Shown: positions 1 through 5,049 of the stretch, piece by piece
Layout of the letters: each line of letters starts with the position of its first letter
Numbering within the stretch: the first letter of the stretch is position 1
DNA from: Flavobacteriia bacterium
GTDB taxonomy: Bacteria > Bacteroidota > Bacteroidia > Flavobacteriales > Flavobacteriaceae
NCBI GenBank assembly: GCA_030626085.1
Contig: DAOUPQ010000044.1
Location: forward strand, 1 to 11,638
DNA: 11,638 nucleotides
Reading direction: 5' to 3'
The notes under the pieces: generated by a model
The model's input: the letters and a program-made list of their open reading frames with translations, nothing else
Told to the model about the DNA's origin: nothing
Databases searched by the model: none
Program-made: the position numbers and the translations under genes

Positions 1-572
1 TAATTATCATCACTATTGCCTTCATTGCTCGAAAAATTATAGTCATAAGAAGCTCCACCAAGAATATAAGGTCTTATATTATTTAGTCTGTTGGTACTGA
101 CCTTAAATATTAGCGGTAAATGTAAATATGTACCTGAAACTTTTCTTTCGGTTATTTGAGTTCCATTATACTGACCATTTTCAGGTCCAATATTGGCATC
201 TATAAAATTTAGCTCTTTTGTATTGCTCATCAATCCCGGTTCAAAACGTAAATTGATATTTTTATGTAATCGGTAATCTATTATAAATCCAATATTAAAT
301 CCTAAAGAAGCATTTATTGATACAAACATATCTTTATCAGGAACAGGACGTATTCTTTGGTTGCCAAAAACTGGATCATAAATTGATGGGTCTTGACCAC
401 TTTGATCATAATAACTCACTTTATAACTCATATTATTCATACCCAAATAATAACCGAAATGAATGGTTCGTTTATCAAAAGTTTGTAAATGTTCGATACG
501 CTCTTTTTGTGCATAAAGCAAAGTTGAACTTGTGGTAAATAATATAATTACAAATAAAATACTTCTTTTCAT
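1..572 (-). CDS. porT: PorT-family outer-membrane protein, 3'-truncated by the window
   Basis: Translated from the complement of 570-572 (ATG), the frame stays open for 190 codons to the window edge, so the C-terminus is missing. It begins with a Sec signal peptide: MKR, a hydrophobic stretch, then LYA before Q22, a plausible signal peptidase I site. The mature part has the alternating pattern of an outer-membrane beta-barrel: HFGYYLGMNNMSYKV, a GFNIGFIIDYRL strand, then NLRFEPGL and YLHLPLIFKV, ending near RPYILGGASYDY. These strands match the PorT family, whose founding member is needed for type IX secretion in Porphyromonas; that role is family knowledge, not visible here. The start lies 5 nt after the ubiE stop codon, so the two are probably co-transcribed, an order I recall from other Flavobacteriia. 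Identification is firm at family level; a related beta-barrel paralogue cannot be excluded because the end is absent. Confidence 0.85.
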   Translation of the reverse strand, partial: MKRSILFVIILFTTSSTLLYAQKERIEHLQTFDKRTIHFGYYLGMNNMSYKVSYYDQSGQDPSIYDPVFGNQRIRPVPDKDMFVSINASLGFNIGFIIDYRLHKNINLRFEPGLMSNTKELNFIDANIGPENGQYNGTQITERKVSGTYLHLPLIFKVSTNRLNNIRPYILGGASYDYNFSSNEGNSDDN

Positions 573-577
573 TCGGT

Positions 578-1306
578 TTATTTTATAGCATGATAAATGG
601 TCGCAATTCCTAAAGTTTGCGGTAAAACTTCTGATCTGTTAAACCCTGTTTTTAATAAAATATTGTTGAAAGTGTCTCCATAGGGGAAAGCAGCAGCCGA
701 TTCCGGTAAATAAGTATAAGCATTTTTATCTTTTGAAAATAATTTACCAATAGAAGGGATGATATATTTAGAATAAAAAGTAAATCCTTGTTTAACAGGA
801 AATTTTGATGGTTGAGATGTCTCTAAAACAACAAAAGATCCTTTTGGTTTTAGTACTCTAAAAATTTCTTGTAAACCTTTTTCAAGATTTTCAAAATTCC
901 TTACACCAAAGCCTACAGTTACGGCATCAAAAGTATGATCTTTAAAAGGTAATTTTTCAGAATCTCCCAAAACCATATCAATTGTATCTGTCAAATTTTT
1001 TTCAGCAACTTTTTTCTTTCCAATGTCTAACATGCCTGTAGAAAGATCCAGTCCAACAACTTTTTCAGGGTTGATATCAGCAAGCATTATTGCCAGATCT
1101 CCTGTTCCTGTAGCGATATCCAATATTTTCTTTGCCTTTTGATCAGCGACAATTGCAACAACTTTTTTTCGCCAGCTAACATCAATTCCAAAAGTAAGTA
1201 TCCTGTTTAAAAGGTCGTAATTGGTAGAAACATTATCAAACATTTGAGTAACCTGTTCCTTTTTACCAAGTTCAGAATCTTTGTATGGAATAACTCTTTT
1301 TGACAT
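578..1306 (-). CDS. ubiE: Demethylmenaquinone methyltransferase (UbiE/MenG)
   Basis: This 242-residue class I SAM-dependent methyltransferase has the usual length of the UbiE/COQ5 family. Residues 21-45 carry the family signature (MFDNVSTNYDLLNRILTFG then W45). The SAM-binding motif I is ILDIATGTGD at 61-70, followed by the acidic strand end VGLDLS (84-89). GFGVRN at 132-137 and RVLKPKGSF at 150-158 are the second family signature. Bacteroidota use menaquinone rather than ubiquinone, so the likely reaction is the final C-methylation of demethylmenaquinone to menaquinone in the cytoplasm or at the membrane face; that step is inferred from taxonomy. The gene is the first of a ubiE-porT pair and diverges from queA across a 156-nt spacer (1307-1462). 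I could not find a clean TAnnTTTG box on its strand in that spacer. No odd residues or truncation were seen. Confidence 0.95.
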   Translation of the reverse strand: MSKRVIPYKDSELGKKEQVTQMFDNVSTNYDLLNRILTFGIDVSWRKKVVAIVADQKAKKILDIATGTGDLAIMLADINPEKVVGLDLSTGMLDIGKKKVAEKNLTDTIDMVLGDSEKLPFKDHTFDAVTVGFGVRNFENLEKGLQEIFRVLKPKGSFVVLETSQPSKFPVKQGFTFYSKYIIPSIGKLFSKDKNAYTYLPESAAAFPYGDTFNNILLKTGFNRSEVLPQTLGIATIYHAIK

Positions 1307-1387
1307 TTTATAAATTTGCGTAAAGATACCAAATACTTAAACATTTCACACTTTTCATTAAAAAATCCAATTTATATTGAAAAAAAC

Positions 1388-1419
1388 TTGACATCGCCTA
1401 TCTTGAGATTGTATATTTG
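1388..1419 (+). promoter_or_regulatory. Bacteroidota-type promoter of queA
   Basis: TATATTTG at 1412-1419 matches the Bacteroidota -7 consensus TAnnTTTG exactly. A TTG at 1388-1390 (within CTTGACA) lies 21 nt upstream, compatible with the usual 19-21 nt spacing to the -33 TTG element. Transcription starting some 5-7 nt downstream would give a leader of roughly 36-39 nt before the queA ATG at 1463. Assignment rests on sequence match only. Confidence 0.6.
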
Positions 1420-1462
1420 CAACCATAAAAAATATAAGATTTAACAAAACCCCAAGATTTAA

Positions 1463-2524
1463 ATGAAATTATCACAATTTAGTTACGAACTGCCCGAAGA
1501 ATTATTAGCGCAATATCCATCAATTCATAGAGATGAAGCCAAATTAATGGTTGTAAACCGAGAAAAAGATACAATTGAACACCGAATATTTAAGGATTTA
1601 ATAGAATACTTTGATGATGGAGATCTAATGGTTTTTAATAATACAAAAGTATTTCCGGCAAGATTATTTGGAAACAAAGAGAAAACCGGTGCAAGAATTG
1701 AAGTTTTCTTGTTGCGCGAATTAAATCCTGAAACTCGTTTATGGGATGTATTGGTTGATCCGGCAAGAAAAATAAGAATTGGAAACAAATTATTTTTTGG
1801 AGAAGATAGTGGATTAGTAGCTGAGGTAATTGATAATACTACATCAAGAGGAAGAACTTTACGTTTTTTATATGATGGTTCATATGAGGAATTTAGAAAA
1901 AAACTTGGTGAACTGGGGCAAACTCCACTTCCAAAATATATTAAACGTGATATTGAAGAAACAAGTGAATTCTCTGATGAAGAACGTTACCAAACTATCT
2001 TTGCAAAACACGAAGGAGCAGTAGCAGCGCCGACTGCAGGTTTACACTTTTCTAAACACTTAATAAAAAGGTTAGAAATTAAAGGCATAGATCTTGAAGA
2101 AATTACATTGCATATTGGTTTGGGAACTTTTAATCCGGTAGAAGTTGAAGATCTATCGAAACATAAAATGGATTCGGAAGAATATACAATCTTAAAAAAG
2201 ACCGTTGATGTGGTTAATAATGCACTTGATAATAAAAGACGTATTTGTGCTGTAGGGACTACTGTAATGCGCGCTATGGAAAGTTCGGTTTCTACGAGCC
2301 ACAGATTAAAACCTTTTGATGGCTGGACGAATAAATTTATTTTTCCTCCTTACAAATTTAGAATTGCAAATTGTATGATCACTAATTTCCATACACCAAA
2401 ATCAACTTTAATGATGATGACTTCCGCTTTTGCCGGTCATGATCTATTAAAAAAAGCTTATAAAGAAGCCATTAAAAAAGGATATAATTTTTATTCTTAT
2501 GGTGATGCCATGTTGATTATTTAA
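1463..2524 (+). CDS. queA: S-adenosylmethionine:tRNA ribosyltransferase-isomerase (QueA)
   Basis: QueA transfers and isomerises the ribose of SAM onto 7-aminomethyl-7-deazaguanine in tRNA, forming epoxyqueuosine at wobble position 34 of GUN-anticodon tRNAs. The 353-residue product is full length for the family. Recognisable blocks are LSQFSYELPEELLAQYP (3-19), the DDGDLMVFNNTKVFPARL segment (51-68), LGQTPLPKYI (151-160), the highly conserved AVAAPTAGLHF (186-196), HIGLGTFNPV (217-226), AVGTTVMRAME (263-273) and the C-terminal ITNFHTPKSTLMMM (306-319). The ATG is preceded by a good promoter and gives the canonical MKLSxFxYELP start. A GC-rich hairpin with a T tract follows 22 nt after the stop, separating it from rlmN. 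The substrate and reaction are known for the family; no residue looks aberrant. Confidence 0.97.
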   Translation: MKLSQFSYELPEELLAQYPSIHRDEAKLMVVNREKDTIEHRIFKDLIEYFDDGDLMVFNNTKVFPARLFGNKEKTGARIEVFLLRELNPETRLWDVLVDPARKIRIGNKLFFGEDSGLVAEVIDNTTSRGRTLRFLYDGSYEEFRKKLGELGQTPLPKYIKRDIEETSEFSDEERYQTIFAKHEGAVAAPTAGLHFSKHLIKRLEIKGIDLEEITLHIGLGTFNPVEVEDLSKHKMDSEEYTILKKTVDVVNNALDNKRRICAVGTTVMRAMESSVSTSHRLKPFDGWTNKFIFPPYKFRIANCMITNFHTPKSTLMMMTSAFAGHDLLKKAYKEAIKKGYNFYSYGDAMLII

Positions 2525-2546
2525 TAATTGAATTATTATAATTAGG

Positions 2547-2572
2547 AGCGCCTTTTTATATGGCGCTTTTTT
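2547..2572 (+). terminator. Intrinsic terminator-like hairpin between queA and rlmN
   Basis: AGCGCC (2547-2552) pairs perfectly with GGCGCT (2562-2567) across a 9-nt AT loop, and six T residues run from 2567 to 2572. This is a compact rho-independent terminator for queA transcripts. It lies only 8 nt upstream of the preferred rlmN start, so it may act as a partial terminator or attenuator rather than a full stop if rlmN lacks its own promoter; no clear TAnnTTTG box was found in 2525-2580. Confidence 0.75.
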
Positions 2573-2580
2573 ACTTTTTA

Positions 2581-3621
2581 ATGAATCAAAAAAAAGATAT
2601 ACGGGCTTTAACAAAACAGGAATTGCGAGATTTTTTTGTAGCACAAAATGATCAGGCTTTTCGTGGAAATCAAGTATATGAATGGTTGTGGCATAAAGGT
2701 GCACATAATTTTGAGGATATGACCAATATATCCAAAACAACAAGACAAATGCTGATTGATAATTTTGTGATCAATCATATTGAAGTTGATCAGATGCAAC
2801 AATCCAGTGACGGGACGATTAAAAATGCCGTAAGATTACACGATGGCCTAGTAGTAGAATCTGTATTAATTCCTTCAAAGAACAGAACAACCGCATGTAT
2901 TTCAAGTCAGGTAGGTTGCAGCCTTAATTGTTCTTTTTGTGCAACAGCCAGACTAAAGAAAATGCGTAATTTGAATCCGGATGAGATCTATGATCAGGTA
3001 GTTTCAATTGATAAGCAAAGCAGATTTTATAAAAATCACAAATTGAGTAATATTGTTTTTATGGGAATGGGAGAACCATTACTTAACTACAACAATGTAA
3101 TAGAAGCGATTGAAAAAATTACCATGGATGAAGGTTTGGGAATGTCACCAAGACGTATTACGCTCTCAACAGTAGGTTTGCCAAAAATGATAAAAAAAAT
3201 GGCAGACGATGATGTTAAATTTAATTTAGCGGTATCATTACATTCTGCTATTGATGAGGTTAGATCGAAAATGATGCCGATAAATGAAAAATCAAATCTT
3301 TCAGAATTATTAGAATCGTTACAATACTGGTATGCTAAAACCAAAAAGCGAATTACTTTTGAGTATGTAGTCTGGAAAAATATAAATGACAAACAAAAAG
3401 ATATTGAAGCCTTGGTAAATTATTGCAAAAAAATTCCCTCTAAGGTCAATCTGATAGAATACAATGCCATAGATGATTCTGAATTTCAACAAGCTGATCC
3501 AAAAGCCATTGAGTATTATGTTCGAGAACTTGAAAAGAATAATATTATTGTAAATGTTCGTCGAAGCAGGGGAAAAGATATTGATGCTGCCTGCGGTCAA
3601 TTGGCAAATAAAACAACCTAG
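2581..3621 (+). CDS. rlmN: Dual-specificity RNA methyltransferase RlmN (radical SAM)
   Basis: RlmN makes 2-methyladenosine in 23S rRNA and in some tRNAs by radical SAM chemistry. With the start at 2581 the protein has 346 residues, typical for the family. The 4Fe-4S/SAM motif is C113-x3-C117-x2-C120. C106 lies 7 residues before the motif, as does E. coli Cys118, and C338 in DAACGQL corresponds to the methyl-carrying cysteine. Other landmarks are FRGNQVYEWLW (27-37), GMGEPLLNYNN (162-172) and the RRSRGKDIDAACGQLA end. An in-frame ATG at 2560 would add seven residues (MALFYFL), but it falls inside the terminator hairpin, and MNQKKDIRALTKQEL is the typical family N-terminus, so 2581 is preferred. 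The gene follows queA on the same strand and converges with the exonuclease gene, leaving 52 nt between their stops. Confidence 0.95.
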   Translation: MNQKKDIRALTKQELRDFFVAQNDQAFRGNQVYEWLWHKGAHNFEDMTNISKTTRQMLIDNFVINHIEVDQMQQSSDGTIKNAVRLHDGLVVESVLIPSKNRTTACISSQVGCSLNCSFCATARLKKMRNLNPDEIYDQVVSIDKQSRFYKNHKLSNIVFMGMGEPLLNYNNVIEAIEKITMDEGLGMSPRRITLSTVGLPKMIKKMADDDVKFNLAVSLHSAIDEVRSKMMPINEKSNLSELLESLQYWYAKTKKRITFEYVVWKNINDKQKDIEALVNYCKKIPSKVNLIEYNAIDDSEFQQADPKAIEYYVRELEKNNIIVNVRRSRGKDIDAACGQLANKTT

Positions 3622-3673
3622 GTTTTTGGTTTTGGGTTTCAGATTTTTAAGTAATTAGAAGCCAAAAGGGTTC

Positions 3674-4438
3674 CTAAAATTTTAATTCTAAACCTATCGG
3701 ACAATGATCACTGTGCTTGGCTTCAGGTAAAATAAATGCTCTTTCCAGATTGTTTTGTAGTGGTTCACTCGCCATACAATAGTCAATGCGCCAACCTTTA
3801 TTATTGTTACGTGAGTTGGCTCGATAACTCCACCATGAATAATTATGAGGTTCTTTATTAAATTGTCTGAAAGTGTCAATAAAACCGCTTTTAATAAAAT
3901 TATCGATCCATTTGCGTTCTACAGGTAAAAAACCGGATGTATTTTTATTTTGTTTCGGATTGTGAATATCTATGGATTCATGACAAATATTATAATCACC
4001 ACAGATAAGCAAATTGGGAATATCTTTTTTAAGATTATTAATATAATCTTGAAATTCAGCCATATAATTCAATTTAAAATTTAATCTGGCATCGTTTGTT
4101 CCTGATGGCAGATATAAACTCATAACCGATATATCGTCAAAATCCAGACGGAGATTTCTTCCTTCAAAATCCATGCTTTCAATTCCGGTTCCATATACAA
4201 TTTGATTTGGTTTAACCTTAGAAAATATGGAAACGCCACTATATCCTTTTTTTTCAGCAGAAAACCAATAATTAAACGGATAACCGGCTTGTTCAAATAA
4301 ACTGAGATCCAATTGTTCTTTATGAGCTTTGATTTCCTGAATACAGATCACATCAGGATCTGCAGCTTGCAACCAATCTAGAAATCCTTTTTTTATTGCA
4401 GCTCTTATGCCGTTAACATTATATGATATTATTTTCAT
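3674..4438 (-). CDS. xth: Exodeoxyribonuclease III / AP endonuclease (ExoIII, XthA-type)
   Basis: This 254-residue enzyme belongs to the endonuclease/exonuclease/phosphatase fold. It cleaves 5' of abasic sites and degrades 3' ends in base-excision repair. The catalytic set is complete: N7 in ISYNVNGIRA, E35 in CIQEIKA (metal ligand), Y109 in SLYLPSG, D148 and N150 in CGDYNICH, D219 in WRIDYCMAS, and D244/H245 in KHSDHCPI. Length and motif order are those of XthA/ExoA. The start gives the canonical MKIISYNVNG N-terminus. Upstream, only 27 nt separate the ATG from a repeat-bounded unit (4466-4946). I see no -7 box in that 27 nt or in the near part of the unit, so its promoter may have been displaced (see findings). 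The enzyme call is secure; its regulation is inferred. Confidence 0.96.
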   Translation of the reverse strand: MKIISYNVNGIRAAIKKGFLDWLQAADPDVICIQEIKAHKEQLDLSLFEQAGYPFNYWFSAEKKGYSGVSIFSKVKPNQIVYGTGIESMDFEGRNLRLDFDDISVMSLYLPSGTNDARLNFKLNYMAEFQDYINNLKKDIPNLLICGDYNICHESIDIHNPKQNKNTSGFLPVERKWIDNFIKSGFIDTFRQFNKEPHNYSWWSYRANSRNNNKGWRIDYCMASEPLQNNLERAFILPEAKHSDHCPIGLELKF

Positions 4439-4465
4439 AATTAGTTTTTTGTTTATTTGTGGTTT

Positions 4466-4490
4466 ATATTTTCACGCAGAGGCCGCAAAG
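4466..4490 (+). repeat. Left terminal inverted repeat (CGCAAAG family)
   Basis: The 25-nt sequence reads ATATTTTCACGCAGAGGCCG then CAAAG. It matches the reverse complement of 4922-4946 at 20 of 25 positions, with the stretch TTTTCACGCA identical. It begins 27 nt upstream of the exonuclease III start codon and runs into a perfect 20-bp palindrome (4487-4506). A further CGCAAAG follows at 4507-4513. Confidence 0.65.
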
Positions 4491-4506
4491 TTTTGCGCAA
4501 AACTTT
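4487..4506. repeat. Perfect 20-bp palindrome inside the left repeat
   Basis: AAAGTTTTGC is followed directly by its exact reverse complement GCAAAACTTT with no spacer. It could form a cruciform, serve as a dimeric protein site, or mark the 3' end of the leftward GxxExxY transcript, whose stop codon is at 4516-4518. Neither the right-hand repeat nor the solo copy at 4988 preserves it, so it may be a private feature of this end. Confidence 0.75.
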
Positions 4507-4515
4507 CGCAAAGAA

Positions 4516-4893
4516 TTATAGATTGTTTACAATTCTATGAATACTATTTTTTAATAATTTGCTGTTAAAATTTATTAATAATGCTAGTTTTAATCCAGAT
4601 AATCTTAAATAAGTCAGTGTTTGTGCATAATGAACAGGGGCTAAATTTTCTATAGATTTCACTTCAATAATGACTTTATCATTAATTAACAAATCAATTC
4701 TATATCCAACATCTTGATGTACACCTTTGTAAATAAATGGCATTGGTTTTTGTTGTTTAACATCAAAACCTAGTTCTTTTAACTCATAAACTAAAGCATT
4801 CTCATAAGCTGATTCTAATAACCCGGGGCCAATTATTTTATGTATTTCAATTGCTACACCAATTATTTGTTATGAAATTTCATTTTCAGTCAT
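4516..4893 (-). pseudogene. GxxExxY-family protein gene interrupted by a TAA at codon 8
   Basis: Reading from the ATG at 4891-4893 gives MTENEIS, then TAA (4870-4872), then an uninterrupted 117-codon continuation in the same frame to the stop at 4516. The whole frame is about 125 residues, the usual family size. Past the stop it reads QIIGVAIEIHKIIGPGLLES followed by AYE, containing the namesake G-x-x-E-x-x-Y (GLLESAY). Further on come YRIDLLIN and KVIIEVKSIENL, the D...ExK core expected of a PD-(D/E)XK nuclease-like fold. At codon 8 homologues usually have Tyr (ISY...), so one base change from TAT/TAC would explain it. No ATG, GTG or TTG restores the GxxExxY part. The first in-frame ATG (4743) yields only 75 residues, which keep the nuclease-like core. 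Function is unknown for the family. A recent nonsense mutation is the simplest reading; read-through or a sequencing error remain possible. Confidence 0.8.
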
Positions 4894-4921
4894 ATATTTT
4901 CTTTGGGTTCTTCGCGTTATT

Positions 4922-4946
4922 TTTTGCGCTCTTTGCGTGAAAATTT
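4922..4946 (-). repeat. Right terminal inverted repeat (CGCAAAG family)
   Basis: Read on the minus strand this is AAATTTTCACGCAAAGAGCG then CAAAA, the inverted partner of 4466-4490. It lies 28 nt upstream of the interrupted GxxExxY start codon, so it would be in that gene's 5' leader. Degenerate CGCGAAG and CCCAAAG tracts continue inward to about 4901. Confidence 0.65.
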
Positions 4947-4947
4947 A

Positions 4948-4977
4948 CAAAGTTATAAATTATTATTTCATGATCAG
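4948..4977 (-). promoter_or_regulatory. Putative leftward promoter abutting the repeat unit
   Basis: On the minus strand, TAACTTTG (complement of 4948-4955) matches the TAnnTTTG -7 box exactly. A CTG (complement of 4975-4977), one base from the TTG -33 element, lies 19 nt upstream. The box sits immediately outside the right terminal repeat and would drive transcription leftward through the GxxExxY remnant toward the exonuclease III gene. It is assigned by consensus match only. Confidence 0.4.
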
Positions 4978-4987
4978 GTTTTTTTAA

Positions 4988-5034
4988 TTCATGCAGAGAA
5001 CACTAAGCTTTTCACAAGTATCGCAAAGCGAAGA
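4988..5034 (+). repeat. Decayed solo copy of the CGCAAAG repeat
   Basis: TTCATGCAGAG at 4988-4998, AAG at 5005-5007, then CTTTTCACAA and TCGCAAAG ending near 5028, parallel the left terminal repeat (TTCACGCAGAG, AAG, TTTTGCGCAA, TCGCAAAG) in the same orientation with small gaps. The short TCGCAAAGCGA near its end can fold as a 4-bp hairpin. It lies just past the stop of the acyl-CoA synthetase gene (5050) and has no partner or gene of its own. Confidence 0.5.
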
Positions 5035-5049
5035 GGATAATTTGAAAAA

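Larger units (their letters stand above)
4466..4946. mobile_element. Repeat-bounded unit carrying a GxxExxY gene (transposase-less, MITE-like)
   Basis: Two imperfect inverted repeats, 25 nt each with 20 identical positions by my hand alignment, bound a 481-bp segment that contains only the interrupted GxxExxY gene. The termini share TTTTCACGCA followed by an AAG/GCGCAAA-type core. No transposase, recombinase or obvious target-site duplication is visible. GxxExxY genes are often multicopy in Bacteroidota, and I recall similar CGCAAAG-rich flanks elsewhere, which supports a mobile or repeat-associated origin, but movement is not proven by this single copy. An alternative is that the repeats are bidirectional terminators or leader/trailer structures belonging to the gene rather than transposon ends. 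Confidence 0.5.

Noticed and set aside
317..538. Open reading frame on the plus strand, 73 codons
   Set aside because: It lies wholly opposite porT, has no recognisable family features, and the minus-strand frame has a signal peptide and PorT motifs.
1525..1788. Open reading frame on the minus strand inside queA
   Set aside because: Antisense shadow of conserved QueA blocks; no motifs and no promoter-like context.
2447..2743. Minus-strand frame spanning the queA end and rlmN start
   Set aside because: It crosses the terminator and overlaps two well-supported genes on the opposite strand; its composition is that of an AT-rich shadow.
3630..3667. Possible terminator between convergent rlmN and the exonuclease gene (TTTTGG...CCAAAA)
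   Set aside because: The 6-bp stem has only two G-C pairs with a 26-nt loop and no convincing T tract; too weak to call.
4518..4538. Bulged inverted repeat ATAGATTGT...ACAATTCTAT at the 3' end of the GxxExxY frame
   Set aside because: It lies within the last codons of the gene, is AT-rich and needs a bulge; in such base composition it is easily a chance match.
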